A stretch of DNA of 64,000 bases, taken from positions 1-64,000 of the forward strand of contig CACBFH010000003.1 of assembly GCA_902538515.1 (NCBI GenBank). Direction: 5' to 3'. Both the position numbers and the translations under genes were made by a program. The stretch is from an uncultured Prochlorococcus sp. GTDB lineage: Bacteria; Cyanobacteriota; Cyanobacteriia; PCC-6307; Cyanobiaceae. Within the stretch, counting starts at the first letter, position 1, and each line of letters opens with the position of its first letter. Of the stretch, positions 23,014-33,626 are shown piece by piece. The notes beneath the pieces were generated by a model that searched no databases, was not told the origin of the DNA, and was given only the letters and a program-made list of their open reading frames with translations.

Positions 23014-24480
23014 TTGATAATGAAACTTAAAGTAGTAGCAATAATACTATTATTATCTTTATTCCTTTTTTTTGGTTTTAAAAAAGTTTCTGCTAATAAA
23101 AATAAGGAACAAAGTACAAATATTGAGCAACTAAATATCATAAGATATATCCCTAAAAACAATAAATTATTATTTATTTCAAATTTAGATAGTTTTCATA
23201 TTGTTAATAATAATGAAAAAGATAAAAATTCAACAAACCAAGATGACTTTGTTTTAATAAAAGACTCTATATTAGATTACTTAGGTATAGATCTAGGCAA
23301 CAATAAATTAGAAGATATCTATAACAATGAACTTATAATCTCATTTTTTGAAAATAATAAAAAACTAAAAGATGATATTTTGATTATTTTTAAAATTAAG
23401 CCAGAAAAAACAATAGACGATTTATTAAATTTGCCTAATAAAATTGATCAAATTGATGAGATAATTTCAATTAATAGAGAAAACAAAATAAATTTCCTTA
23501 ACTATGTATACCGAACCGAAGATAATTATATAATTGCTTCATCAGATAAAAAATTGATCAAAAATAGTATAAACTCTAGTAATGATTTTAAAGAAAAAAA
23601 ATTTCAATATGAGAGAGAACTTTTTGGACTCAAAAATCAAAAAAATATTTTATTTACAAAAAAATTTGGGGAAAGTATATTTTTTGATAAAGAAATTTTT
23701 ACTAATAAAAATGAGGATATTGTAGCTACTACATTTGATTTAAAAAATAAACATTTAATTTTAAAATCATATTTACTAAATAATAAAAAAAATATTGACT
23801 TTCTTGCTTATGATAAATTCATAAATAAAGAAAATACGCATGAAAATAATCCTCAAGTTTCAATTTTTACTGAAATTAAGAATTTTGAAAAATATCTAAA
23901 ACCTTTTATAAATAATTTTGAACAAAGTTTTTTTGAAGATTTTAACCAAAATACAAATCAAAACATCTTAATTCTCAATTCAAAAAAAGATTGGCTTTTT
24001 ACATTTGAAAAAAATACTGAAAATCAATTTGATTTAAGTACTTTGAAAAAACTAAAAGATTTCAACAAATATACTTTAAAACAAAATGATACTATTTACT
24101 CAATATACTCTAAAGATATTCTTGAAGAAAAAAACGATGCAATAAAACAATTAACTTTTGAAAATATCTATTCAATAGAATCAGGAGGTTTGCAATTCAT
24201 AAGTAATTTTTTAATAGATAGTAAAAAACTAGAAACAATCTCAAAAAAATTTTTCAACCTAAAAAGTTATAAAGATAAATCTACTTTTCTTTTTGCCAAA
24301 GTTGATATCAAAGATGAAAATTCCAATAGAATTAAATATTTACCTGATTTGGAAGATCTTAATTTTCTCATTAGAAATATTTTAAAAATATCAAATGAAG
24401 AATATCTAGAAATCATAAGTCAATCTATTCCAGAAAAAAATCCAATACTTTACACAGAAACAAGTTTAAAAATACCTTAA
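23014..24480 (+). CDS. hypothetical signal-anchored protein, possibly DUF3352-like
   Basis: N-terminal TM segment; long soluble region; IIASSDKKLIKNSI resembles cyanobacterial DUF3352 proteins (weak). Confidence 0.55.
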   Translation: MIMKLKVVAIILLLSLFLFFGFKKVSANKNKEQSTNIEQLNIIRYIPKNNKLLFISNLDSFHIVNNNEKDKNSTNQDDFVLIKDSILDYLGIDLGNNKLEDIYNNELIISFFENNKKLKDDILIIFKIKPEKTIDDLLNLPNKIDQIDEIISINRENKINFLNYVYRTEDNYIIASSDKKLIKNSINSSNDFKEKKFQYERELFGLKNQKNILFTKKFGESIFFDKEIFTNKNEDIVATTFDLKNKHLILKSYLLNNKKNIDFLAYDKFINKENTHENNPQVSIFTEIKNFEKYLKPFINNFEQSFFEDFNQNTNQNILILNSKKDWLFTFEKNTENQFDLSTLKKLKDFNKYTLKQNDTIYSIYSKDILEEKNDAIKQLTFENIYSIESGGLQFISNFLIDSKKLETISKKFFNLKSYKDKSTFLFAKVDIKDENSNRIKYLPDLEDLNFLIRNILKISNEEYLEIISQSIPEKNPILYTETSLKIP

Positions 24481-24604
24481 TAAAGTTATTCAAACAAGCT
24501 TAAAAAACAATCATTTGTAATTTTTGTGAAGTTTATAACTTGTGGTTAATTAAAAATTATTTGACTATCTTTAATCTATAAGTATTTGATATTGAATTAA
24601 GCAA

Positions 24605-25750
24605 TTGGACAATAAAAAACTAATTTTAAAACCAGGATTAGAGGGTGTCCCAGTTACTAATTCATCTATTTGTGATATCGACGGCAACAAAGGTAAATTA
24701 TTGTACAGGGGATACTCGATTGAGGAACTATCCAAAAAAAGCAGTTTTTTAGAAACTGCTTACCTATTGATTTGGGGTGAATTACCCACGGCTATCCAAC
24801 TTAGAGATTTTGAACAAGAAGTTCAGATGCATCGAAGGTTAAGTTTTAGAGTCAGAGATATGATGAAATGTTTCCCTGCGACAGGTCATCCTATGGATGC
24901 TCTTCAGTCTAGTGCCGCTTCTTTGGGGCTCTTCTATTCGCGTAGGGCAATAGATGATCCTAATTACATCTACAACGCAGTTATAAGACTAATAGCAAAA
25001 ATACCCACAATGATTGCTGCGTTTCAACTTATTAGAAAAGGGCAAGACCCAATTCAACCAAGAGATGATTTAACTTACTCATCAAATTTTCTTTACATGC
25101 TGACTGAAAAAGAACAAGATCCTATAGCTGCAAAAGTTTTTGATAGATGTTTAATTCTACATGCCGAACATAGTTTAAACGCAAGTACATTTAGCGCTAG
25201 AGTGACTGCAAGTACTCTTACAGATCCATATGCTGTCATCGCCTCTGCAGTAGGAACCCTGGCGGGTCCACTGCATGGAGGAGCAAATGAGGATGTGATT
25301 GCAATGTTAGAAGAGATTAAAACCCCAGAAAATGCTGGGTCTTTTTTAGATAATGCAATAAAAAATAAAAGTAAGATAATGGGCTTCGGCCACAGAGAAT
25401 ATAAAGTCAAAGATCCAAGAGCAATAATTCTTCAAAAACTGGCAGAGGAACTTTTTATAAGATTTGGAGCAGATGAAATGTATGATGTTGCTAAATCACT
25501 TGAGGCAGAGGCAATACCAAGACTTGGGCCTAAGGGTATATTCCCTAACGTGGATTTTTATTCTGGTCTTGTTTATAGAAAACTTGGAATTCCTCGTGAT
25601 TTATTTACTCCAATTTTTGCAATATCTAGAGTGGCTGGTTGGTTAGCTCATTGGAGAGAGCAACTTGGAGCAAATAGAATTTTCAGACCATCGCAAATCT
25701 ATACAGGTTCAGCACCAAGAGATTGGATCGGCTTAGAAAATAGAGAATAA
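24605..25750 (+). CDS. gltA: citrate synthase, TTG start
   Basis: LYRGYSIEEL, HAEHSLNASTFSARV, GPLHGGANE, GFGHREYKVKDPRA. Confidence 0.97.
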   Translation: MDNKKLILKPGLEGVPVTNSSICDIDGNKGKLLYRGYSIEELSKKSSFLETAYLLIWGELPTAIQLRDFEQEVQMHRRLSFRVRDMMKCFPATGHPMDALQSSAASLGLFYSRRAIDDPNYIYNAVIRLIAKIPTMIAAFQLIRKGQDPIQPRDDLTYSSNFLYMLTEKEQDPIAAKVFDRCLILHAEHSLNASTFSARVTASTLTDPYAVIASAVGTLAGPLHGGANEDVIAMLEEIKTPENAGSFLDNAIKNKSKIMGFGHREYKVKDPRAIILQKLAEELFIRFGADEMYDVAKSLEAEAIPRLGPKGIFPNVDFYSGLVYRKLGIPRDLFTPIFAISRVAGWLAHWREQLGANRIFRPSQIYTGSAPRDWIGLENRE

Positions 25751-25825
25751 TATTTGCTGCTTTTCATAAAAAACACACATATTGTTTGTGAAGAGCTAAT
25801 CTATTAGATAAATAACATAAAAACT

Positions 25826-26944
25826 TTGGAATACGGATTAGATCTCGAATATAGTTTTAATGAATTCTTAAAAGGTTTTGGCCTTTCCAGCGAAATCGCT
25901 CATATAATTTGGCTCCCTATACCTATGCTTTTAGTTTTGGTAGCAGCAGTTGTTGGCGTTTTAGTAACAGTTTGGCTTGAAAGAAAAATATCTGCTGCTG
26001 CCCAACAACGAATAGGTCCCGAATATGCTGGAGCACTTGGCGTCCTCCAACCAATTGCAGATGGTCTTAAGTTACTCGTCAAAGAAGATATTATTCCTGC
26101 CAAAGCGGATGGAATTCTCTTCACTGCCGGACCTATATTAGTTCTTGTCCCAGTAATTCTGTCCTGGCTAATTGTTCCTTTTGGACAAAACCTTTTAATA
26201 AGTAACGTTGGTATTGGAATTTTCCTATGGATCGCTTTAAGCAGTATTCAGCCAATTGGCCTTCTTATGAGCGGATACGCATCAAATAATAAGTATTCTT
26301 TATTAGGAGGTTTAAGAGCAGCGGCTCAATCAATAAGTTATGAAATTCCTTTAGCTTTATCTGTACTGGCTATTGTACTAATGACAAATTCTCTAAGTAC
26401 TGTTGACATTGTCAATCAACAAAGTGGTGCAGGAATCCTAAGTTGGAATATATGGAGACAACCTGTTGGTTTTATAGTCTTTTGGATTTGTGCTCTTGCA
26501 GAATGTGAGAGACTTCCATTTGACTTACCCGAAGCTGAAGAAGAATTAGTTGCAGGATATCAAACTGAATATGCAGGGATGAAATTCGCATTGTTCTATC
26601 TTGGTAGTTACATTAATTTAATCCTTTCAGCTTTGTTGGTTTCTATACTTTATTTAGGAGGATGGGGTTTTCCTGTTCCAGTTGAATTAATAGCTAAGTT
26701 TCTAAATTTGCCAATTAATGCACCCTTCATACAAGTATTCACTGCATCAATAGGAATTGTTATGACTGTATTAAAAGCATATCTTTTGGTTTTCATTGCA
26801 ATACTATTGCGTTGGACAACTCCTAGAGTAAGGATCGATCAACTATTAGATCTAGGATGGAAGTTTCTTCTTCCAATTTCTCTTGCTAATCTTTTGATAA
26901 CTGCAGGATTAAAACTTGCATTTCCTCAATTCTTCGGTGGTTAA
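25826..26944 (+). CDS. ndhA: NAD(P)H-quinone oxidoreductase subunit 1, TTG start
   Basis: [50 protein letters not shown]. Confidence 0.98.
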   Translation: MEYGLDLEYSFNEFLKGFGLSSEIAHIIWLPIPMLLVLVAAVVGVLVTVWLERKISAAAQQRIGPEYAGALGVLQPIADGLKLLVKEDIIPAKADGILFTAGPILVLVPVILSWLIVPFGQNLLISNVGIGIFLWIALSSIQPIGLLMSGYASNNKYSLLGGLRAAAQSISYEIPLALSVLAIVLMTNSLSTVDIVNQQSGAGILSWNIWRQPVGFIVFWICALAECERLPFDLPEAEEELVAGYQTEYAGMKFALFYLGSYINLILSALLVSILYLGGWGFPVPVELIAKFLNLPINAPFIQVFTASIGIVMTVLKAYLLVFIAILLRWTTPRVRIDQLLDLGWKFLLPISLANLLITAGLKLAFPQFFGG

Positions 26945-27012
26945 TTTTAAGTAAAAATATTTAAATTTAAAATTAATCCACTAAAATAGAATAACTAAGT
27001 AAATTCTTCAAA

Positions 27013-27639
27013 ATGAAAAATTTCCTTCAACAAATAAATAGCTATATCAAAGAAGCATATAATGCTGGCAAGTATTTATATAATGGCTTATCAGTAACTT
27101 TTGATCATCTTCGAAGAAGGCCTGTTACTGTTCAATATCCATATGAAAAATTAATACCTTCTGAAAGATATAGAGGAAGGATACATTATGAATTCGATAA
27201 ATGTATTGCTTGTGAAGTTTGCGTGAGAGTATGTCCCATAAATTTACCAGTAGTTGATTGGGTCATGAATAAAGAAACCAAAAAAAAGGAACTTAGAAAT
27301 TATTCTATAGACTTTGGAGTTTGTATATTTTGCGGAAATTGTGTTGAATATTGTCCAACTAATTGTTTATCTATGACCGAAGAATATGAACTAGCTACTT
27401 TTGACAGACACAATCTAAATTTTGATAATGTTGCACTTGGTAGACTACCCACAAATGTTACAACAGATCCTTCAGTGAAACCTTTAAGAGAACTTACCTA
27501 TCTTCCTAAAGGTGTCATGGACCCTCATGAAATCCCAGCTTCAGATACTAGAGTTGGTAAATTACCTGAAGAAGTTTATGATTGGATGAGACCAGAACAC
27601 AATGAAAATAAAGATACAGTTTCTAATCCAAACAATTAA
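27013..27639 (+). CDS. ndhI: NAD(P)H-quinone oxidoreductase subunit I
   Basis: Two 4Fe-4S motifs [16 protein letters not shown] and [23 protein letters not shown]. Confidence 0.98.
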   Translation: MKNFLQQINSYIKEAYNAGKYLYNGLSVTFDHLRRRPVTVQYPYEKLIPSERYRGRIHYEFDKCIACEVCVRVCPINLPVVDWVMNKETKKKELRNYSIDFGVCIFCGNCVEYCPTNCLSMTEEYELATFDRHNLNFDNVALGRLPTNVTTDPSVKPLRELTYLPKGVMDPHEIPASDTRVGKLPEEVYDWMRPEHNENKDTVSNPNN

Positions 27640-27652
27640 TTTCCATTAATTT

Positions 27653-28252
27653 ATGTCAATTGCAATAACAACTCAAATTATTTGTTTTTCGGTTTTATCA
27701 TTAGTTATCCTTATTGGAGCACTAGGTGTTGTATTGCTAGAAAGTATTGTTTATTCAGCTTTTCTTCTAGGAGGAGTTTTCATGAGTGTTGCGGGATTAT
27801 ATCTTCTTTTAAATGCAAGTTTTGTTGCTGCAGCACAAGTTTTAGTTTATGTAGGTGCAGTTAATGTATTAATAATCTTTGCCATAATGCTAGTCAATAA
27901 AAAAGAAGATTTAAAGCCCATCAGTGACATTAAATCAAGAAGAATCATATCAACATCAATATGTTTAACCCTATTAAGCCTTTTAATAAGAGTTGACTTG
28001 ACTAATGTATGGAGCCTATCAAGTCCTCAAAACTCTATAAGAGAAGAATCAACTATCAGAATTGGTGAACATCTTTTTAGTGATTATCTACTCCCATTTG
28101 AAGTTGCATCAGTTTTACTTTTAATGGCAATGATTGGAGCTATTGTTTTAGCTAGAAGAGATGTAATGAGCAAGGATATTTCCACTGGATTACCTGTTGA
28201 TCAAGAGTTAATTGAAAAATCATCAGAACCATTACTTACAAATAAAAATTAA
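27653..28252 (+). CDS. ndhG: NAD(P)H-quinone oxidoreductase subunit 6
   Basis: Multi-TM, AAQVLVYVGAVNVLIIFAIMLVN; operon position. Confidence 0.96.
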   Translation: MSIAITTQIICFSVLSLVILIGALGVVLLESIVYSAFLLGGVFMSVAGLYLLLNASFVAAAQVLVYVGAVNVLIIFAIMLVNKKEDLKPISDIKSRRIISTSICLTLLSLLIRVDLTNVWSLSSPQNSIREESTIRIGEHLFSDYLLPFEVASVLLLMAMIGAIVLARRDVMSKDISTGLPVDQELIEKSSEPLLTNKN

Positions 28253-28267
28253 CCTTTCACTTTTCTC

Positions 28268-28591
28268 ATGATGAATTTAGAAACAATTCCTCTTCAAGCA
28301 TTTTTAATAGTATCTTCAGCACTATTCTGTATTGGGATTTGGGGATTATTAAACAGCAGAAATGCGGTAAGAGTTCTTATGAGCATTGAGTTAATGCTCA
28401 ATGCAGTAAATATAAACTTAATGGCGTTTTCTTCTTATGTGGACAATAATTTAATTCAAGGACAAGTTTTTACAATTTTTGTGATTACTGTTGCTGCAGC
28501 AGAAGCAGCAGTAGGATTAGCTATCTTATTATCTCTCTATAGGAATAGAGTGACTGTAGATATGGAAAGTTTTAATTTATTAAAATGGTAA
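28268..28591 (+). CDS. ndhE: NAD(P)H-quinone oxidoreductase subunit 4L
   Basis: LMSIELMLNAVNINLMAFS, AAAEAAVGLAILL. Confidence 0.97.
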   Translation: MMNLETIPLQAFLIVSSALFCIGIWGLLNSRNAVRVLMSIELMLNAVNINLMAFSSYVDNNLIQGQVFTIFVITVAAAEAAVGLAILLSLYRNRVTVDMESFNLLKW

Positions 28592-28600
28592 AACCACTAA

Positions 28601-29512
28601 ATGCAACTTTCATTAGTGCTTATTATATATCGTTCAGATAGTTCTATAGCTCAAGAGGCTTCTAAATTCTGTGAAGAAGTCCTCAAAGCTAAAAATATAA
28701 AATCAAAAATAATTCAAAGTGATTTTCACAGAGATGAAATTGCAAAACATCTTTATAATCAAAAATTACAACCAAATATTGGCATAGTTCTTGGTGGAGA
28801 TGGAACCTTTCTAAAATGTGCAAATGCTTTAGCTGATTATGATATTCCTTTGTTGAGCATTAATATTGGTGGTAATCTGGGTTTCCTTACGCAAGAAAAA
28901 GATTTTTTGCTTAACAAATCTTTTATTGAAATCCTTGAAAACGAAGAATATAAAATTGACTTTCGTAATAGATTAAATTGTAATATTTTTATTAATCGGA
29001 CAAGTTCTGAGAAAAAGATTATAAAAAGCTACGATGCCTTAAATGATTTTTATTTTAAATCTGTTGAAGAAGACATTTCTCCAACCAACCAAATTGAACT
29101 TGAAATAGATAACGAGAAGGTTAATGAATACAAAGGTGATGGATTAATCATATCTACATCTACTGGTTCAACAGCCTACTCAATGGCTGCAGGGGGGCCA
29201 ATAGTGCACCCAAGTATTGATGCAATGATAATTAACCCTATATGCCCGATGAGTTTGGCTAGTAGGCCAATAGTAATACCTAATACAAGTAAGGTAATCA
29301 TAAAACCTGTAAAAAAAAGTAAAGGGGAAATTAAATTATGGAGAGACGGGTCAAAATGTATGACCATCAAGGAAAATTATTATTGTGAGATCAAAAAAGG
29401 GCAATTGCCCTGCAAAATAATAAAGTTTAAAAAAAGCACAAGTTACTATAGTACCCTAATAAAAAAATTAGATTGGAAAGGTGATTTATCTCAAAAAAAT
29501 TTTAAAAATTAA
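28601..29512 (+). CDS. nadK: NAD kinase
   Basis: [40 protein letters not shown]. Confidence 0.94.
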   Translation: MQLSLVLIIYRSDSSIAQEASKFCEEVLKAKNIKSKIIQSDFHRDEIAKHLYNQKLQPNIGIVLGGDGTFLKCANALADYDIPLLSINIGGNLGFLTQEKDFLLNKSFIEILENEEYKIDFRNRLNCNIFINRTSSEKKIIKSYDALNDFYFKSVEEDISPTNQIELEIDNEKVNEYKGDGLIISTSTGSTAYSMAAGGPIVHPSIDAMIINPICPMSLASRPIVIPNTSKVIIKPVKKSKGEIKLWRDGSKCMTIKENYYCEIKKGQLPCKIIKFKKSTSYYSTLIKKLDWKGDLSQKNFKN

Positions 29513-29998
29513 ATGGCCTTAGAGATAGAAAGAAGATTTCTTATAAAAAATGATAATTGGAAAGAATTCATAAATAAAAAAATCTATATTGAACAAGGAT
29601 ATTTATCCAAAAGTTTAGATGGTTGGATTATTAGAGTAAGGCTTACAGGCAAAAACTCTAAAATTGCACTTAAAAAACATATCAAAGGCTTTACCAACTT
29701 TGAATTTGAATACTCCATTCCACGAAGCGATGCTGAAACAATAATGTCAAATCTTGCAAATACAATTAAAAAAGATAGATTTTTTTTAGAAATTGAAAAA
29801 AAATCTTGGATTATAGATTGCTTTAAAGAAAATAATTATCCACTTAAAATTGCAGAAATTGAACTTTCTTATGAAGAGGAAGATTTAATTCTTCCATCTT
29901 TCATTTCAAAAGAAATCACAGGTCTGACCCGTTACTCCAATTTCAGTCTCGCTAACAACCCTTTTTCAGATTGGAAAAAAGAATATTTACAACTTTAA
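29513..29998 (+). CDS. CYTH-domain protein (triphosphate tunnel metalloenzyme)
   Basis: Starts MALEIERRFLI, IEQGYLS, IRVRLTG, FEFEYSIP, EIELSYEEEDLILP. Confidence 0.9.
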   Translation: MALEIERRFLIKNDNWKEFINKKIYIEQGYLSKSLDGWIIRVRLTGKNSKIALKKHIKGFTNFEFEYSIPRSDAETIMSNLANTIKKDRFFLEIEKKSWIIDCFKENNYPLKIAEIELSYEEEDLILPSFISKEITGLTRYSNFSLANNPFSDWKKEYLQL

Positions 29999-30000
29999 AA

Positions 30001-30045
30001 AGTTACTAGTCAAAGTAACCACTCTTCCTTTATATTTTTTTTATA
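30001..30045 (+). terminator. possible weak terminator or binding palindrome after the CYTH gene
   Basis: GTTACT-agtcaa-AGTAAC inverted repeat (30002-30019) followed by a T-rich run. Confidence 0.3.
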
Positions 30046-30075
30046 TTTAAGTAAAGTATTTTTTATTTTCTTCAG

Positions 30076-30261
30076 ATGTATGGTCTTTACGACAAAGAAG
30101 GAATATTGAGATTTGTTGATTCAGACAAAGCTGTTTGCATCGCTTATGCTGAACTATTCGAATTAGGTTCTACGAATTATTGTTTAATGGATTTAGCTAA
30201 TGATACAAAAAAAGTTAAGAGTACTAATCTTGATCAGAATCTGGGAGAGAACAACAATTAA
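30076..30261 (+). CDS. small conserved-looking hypothetical protein (61 aa)
   Basis: MYGLYDKEGILRFVDSDKAVCIAYAELFELGSTNYCLMDL; convincing codon use and start context. Confidence 0.6.
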   Translation: MYGLYDKEGILRFVDSDKAVCIAYAELFELGSTNYCLMDLANDTKKVKSTNLDQNLGENNN

Positions 30262-30502
30262 ATCCGTCTCTACAAATCTTTCCGTTATCCATTGCCCAAT
30301 TTAAGAGAGCTACCCTATTTTTCGAACCTGTTTTTGTAAACATATTACTTACATGATTATCAACAGTTCTTTTGCTGATGGTTAATTTTACTGCGATTTC
30401 TTGATTTGTGAGCCCATCAGCCACGAGATCTATGATTTCCATCTCTCTTGTTGAGAGACCCATCATATCAATGTTGTTTACTTCTTCTTCAACCATTTGC
30501 AT
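30224..30502 (-). CDS. pedR: small LuxR-type regulator, PedR-like
   Basis: LSTREMEIIDLVADGLTNQEIAVKLTISKRTVDNHVSNMFTKTGSKNRVALLNWAMDNGKICRDGFNCCSLP; stand-alone HTH with Cys-containing tail. Confidence 0.82.
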   Translation of the reverse strand: MQMVEEEVNNIDMMGLSTREMEIIDLVADGLTNQEIAVKLTISKRTVDNHVSNMFTKTGSKNRVALLNWAMDNGKICRDGFNCCSLPDSDQD

Positions 30503-30579
30503 TTAAACAGTTCCTTTTTTATATTAATTAAGTTTAGCAATCTCACTACGCTTGTTAACCAATTAGGAAACAAAAGCAA

Positions 30580-31470
30580 TTGAAATCAAAACTTCAGCAG
30601 ACTTTAGAAAAAAAATCCAAAGTAATTACGGCAGAGTTAATGCCCCCTAGAGGTGGAGACCCCATTAGATCTCTTAAGATAGCACAACTTTTGAAAGATA
30701 AGGTACATGCTGTTAACATTACCGACGGAAGCAGGGCAGTAATGAGAATGTGCAGCTTGGCTATGTCTAAACTATTACTGGAAAATGGGATAGAACCAAT
30801 AATGCAAATATCTTGCAGAGATCGTAATAAAATTGCTTTACAATCAGATATTCTCGGAGCAAATGCTTTAGGAATTAAAAACATCTTGTGTATTACCGGT
30901 GATTCAGTAAAAGCAGGGGATCAACAAGATGCTAAAGCCGTTCACCAGTTTGAGTCAGTAAGATTACTTCAACAAATTCAAGCATTTAATAATGGAATTG
31001 ATCCCACTTTTGGGGAACTTCCAGATAAAAAAACTTTTATATATGCGGGAGCTGCAGCAGATCCTAGTTGCAGAAACCAAAAAAGTTTAGAAAATAGAAT
31101 AAGAAAGAAAAAAGAGGCTGGAGCTCAATTCATTCAAACTCAGATGGTAATGAAAAAAGAAAATTTGATAGATTTTTGCGAAAAAATAGCCAATCCCCTT
31201 GAGATTCCTGTAATCGCAGGTGTATTCTTATTAAAATCATACAAAAATGCTCTCTTTATCAACAAATACGTACCAGGCGCAAATATTCCTGAAAATATAT
31301 TAAATCGTCTAAAAGATGCCAAAAACCCCTTGGAAGAAGGGATTCAAATTGCTGCAGAACAAGCTCAAGACTTTTTTAACATAGCTAACGGAATTCATCT
31401 TATGGCAGTTAAGACTGAACATTTAATCCCAGAGATTCTTCAAAAAGCTAATCTTAATCTGGAATGTTAA
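30580..31470 (+). CDS. metF: methylenetetrahydrofolate reductase family protein, TTG start
   Basis: TAELMPPRGGDP, NILCITGDSVKAGDQ, AGAQFIQTQMV, PVIAGVFLL. Confidence 0.88.
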   Translation: MKSKLQQTLEKKSKVITAELMPPRGGDPIRSLKIAQLLKDKVHAVNITDGSRAVMRMCSLAMSKLLLENGIEPIMQISCRDRNKIALQSDILGANALGIKNILCITGDSVKAGDQQDAKAVHQFESVRLLQQIQAFNNGIDPTFGELPDKKTFIYAGAAADPSCRNQKSLENRIRKKKEAGAQFIQTQMVMKKENLIDFCEKIANPLEIPVIAGVFLLKSYKNALFINKYVPGANIPENILNRLKDAKNPLEEGIQIAAEQAQDFFNIANGIHLMAVKTEHLIPEILQKANLNLEC

Positions 31471-32632
31471 TCAAATCAGTACCTAATAATTCTGCCATTG
31501 CTTTCTGCTGAGGAGATGGCTCAGTCATATCAGATCTTCTAGAATCTGTTATCAACCAATCCAAAGATGCATCTTGCAAATCAAAGTGATCTCCATTTTT
31601 GCCAACACAGTAACGGCCAAATACTAATTTATCTACTAATCGAACACCTTTACCAATTTTGGAATAATCAAAAATAATTGAATTATCAATTGTTGCACCT
31701 TCACAAATACAACAACTTGGGCCAATCATTGTAGGTCCAATAATTGTTGCACCATCTTCTATTCTCGTCATTCCACCAATGTATACTGGCCCAGTAATAT
31801 CAACTGTTTCCCAATTAGCAGCAACATTTAATCCAGTAAAAACCCCAGGTTTAATTTCTTTACCAGGTATCTCGACTTGTCTTACCTTACCTTGTAATAC
31901 ATTACGAATAGCACTCCAATAATCAGGAACTTTCCCAATATCTACCCATTCGAAATCCATTGGAAGTGCAAAAAATGGTAAATCCATTTCAACAAGTTTA
32001 GGGAAGAGATCAGCACCAATATCAAATTTTTCACCTGATGGTATGTGATTAAAAATTTCTGGTTCAAAAAGGTAGATACCTGTATTTATAGAGTCACTTA
32101 AGGCTTTATCTATAGATGGTTTTTCTTGAAACGCCCTTATTCGACCATTATTATCTGAAACTACCACGCCATAACTTGATACTTGATCTCTAGTAACTTT
32201 TTTAGTTATTAAACTTGCAATTGCTCCTTTTTCCTTATGTTTCTTAACTGCTTCTGTCAAATCTAAGTCAACTAAGGCATCGCCACAAAGTACAACAAAA
32301 GTTTCATCAAAGAATTTTTGAAAATCTTGAATTTTTTTTAATCCCCCTGCTGAACCTAAAGCATCTCCAATTAATTCTCCGTCTTCAATTCTACCTTCGA
32401 AACTATATGCTATCTCCACACCAAATCTTTGACCATCCCGAAAGTAATTTTCAATTTCTTCAGCGAGGTGAGAAACGTTAACCATTATTTCTTTAAACCC
32501 ATGCTCTTTTAGAAGTTCCAAAAGAAACTCCATAACAGGCTTTTGTAAGATCGGTATCATAGGTTTTGGGATAATATGAGTTATGGGCTGAACACGTGTA
32601 CCTTTACCTGCTGCAAGTATCATTGCCTTCAT
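31454..32632 (-). CDS. sugar-1-phosphate nucleotidyltransferase with left-handed beta-helix C-terminus
   Basis: MILAAGKGTRVQPITHIIPKPMIPI, VLCGDALVDLDLTEA, FEWVDIGKVPDYW, hexapeptide-like repeats. Confidence 0.9.
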   Translation of the reverse strand: MKAMILAAGKGTRVQPITHIIPKPMIPILQKPVMEFLLELLKEHGFKEIMVNVSHLAEEIENYFRDGQRFGVEIAYSFEGRIEDGELIGDALGSAGGLKKIQDFQKFFDETFVVLCGDALVDLDLTEAVKKHKEKGAIASLITKKVTRDQVSSYGVVVSDNNGRIRAFQEKPSIDKALSDSINTGIYLFEPEIFNHIPSGEKFDIGADLFPKLVEMDLPFFALPMDFEWVDIGKVPDYWSAIRNVLQGKVRQVEIPGKEIKPGVFTGLNVAANWETVDITGPVYIGGMTRIEDGATIIGPTMIGPSCCICEGATIDNSIIFDYSKIGKGVRLVDKLVFGRYCVGKNGDHFDLQDASLDWLITDSRRSDMTEPSPQQKAMAELLGTDLINIPD

Positions 32633-32681
32633 GAAATCAAAACCTATCTTTAAAGATTATACGTTATTACTATTTAAGCTT

Positions 32682-33503
32682 TTAAACAGCAGAAGGGTAT
32701 GTATTGCTTACCTCGAGATTTTCTATAGGCAATTGAGCTAAACCTCCATCAGGAATTATTCTTTTAATTTGAATTGGGCCATATAGTGAATTAATTTGTT
32801 TAATTTCAATTTTATTTTCAGATGATAAAAATAACAAAGCCCAAAAGACTCCAAGACGATCTTTATCTAAATCATTTTTAACAACTGTTTGCCATTTCTC
32901 AACTAAATATTCAAAATCTGTCCACTGTAACGCTTTTTCCCACCCATCAATAAATTTACCTAATGCCTTAGTGGTTTCGGGTAGTTTCTCCCGATGGGCT
33001 AATGATTTCACTTGGGAAATTAAAGCCTTATCAGAATATTTTTTATTTCTTTTTCTCTTCATAAGCATAAGATCCTGAGTTTCTATAACTTCAGCGATAG
33101 ACTCCAACTGACTAACCAGTTCTCCCAGGGTTGTTGTACGTTGAAGAATTGGTTGTGCTATGGATCTCCTTCTAAGATATTTTTCAGGATATTTTGGAAT
33201 ATCAAATTCTTGATCAATCCACTCTTGATCTTCCACACTAAAATTATCTTCAAAATCTGAAGAATTTTCTCTAAAAACATCAGATTCCAAAACTTGAGCC
33301 TTTAAATTAACTAGTACGGAAGCAGCAAAAAAAGCCTCGCTCGTCTCAGATAAATCCTTGTGATATGAATTTTGACTATTTGATTTGGTTCCGATATTTT
33401 GTGAATATTGCTCTAAAAAGCTATCTATTACATTTATTACATCAATATCCCATGGATCAAGATCACCTTTACCAGCAGCATCTTGAAGAAACTTAATCAA
33501 CAA
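32682..33503 (-). CDS. scpA: segregation and condensation protein A
   Basis: Kleisin-like: KGDLDPWDIDVINVIDSFLEQ, LVNLKAQVLES, winged-helix C-terminus. Confidence 0.88.
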   Translation of the reverse strand: MLIKFLQDAAGKGDLDPWDIDVINVIDSFLEQYSQNIGTKSNSQNSYHKDLSETSEAFFAASVLVNLKAQVLESDVFRENSSDFEDNFSVEDQEWIDQEFDIPKYPEKYLRRRSIAQPILQRTTTLGELVSQLESIAEVIETQDLMLMKRKRNKKYSDKALISQVKSLAHREKLPETTKALGKFIDGWEKALQWTDFEYLVEKWQTVVKNDLDKDRLGVFWALLFLSSENKIEIKQINSLYGPIQIKRIIPDGGLAQLPIENLEVSNTYPSAV

Positions 33504-33626
33504 TCTGGGGCCTAATTGTTGCTTATCAATGGATTTGGAATGATGTATTTTAAAGTGGCAAATATCTACTTATAAGATATCTTCTTAATTATTTAATGCC
33601 AAACAATATTGCATTAATTTAAAAAA

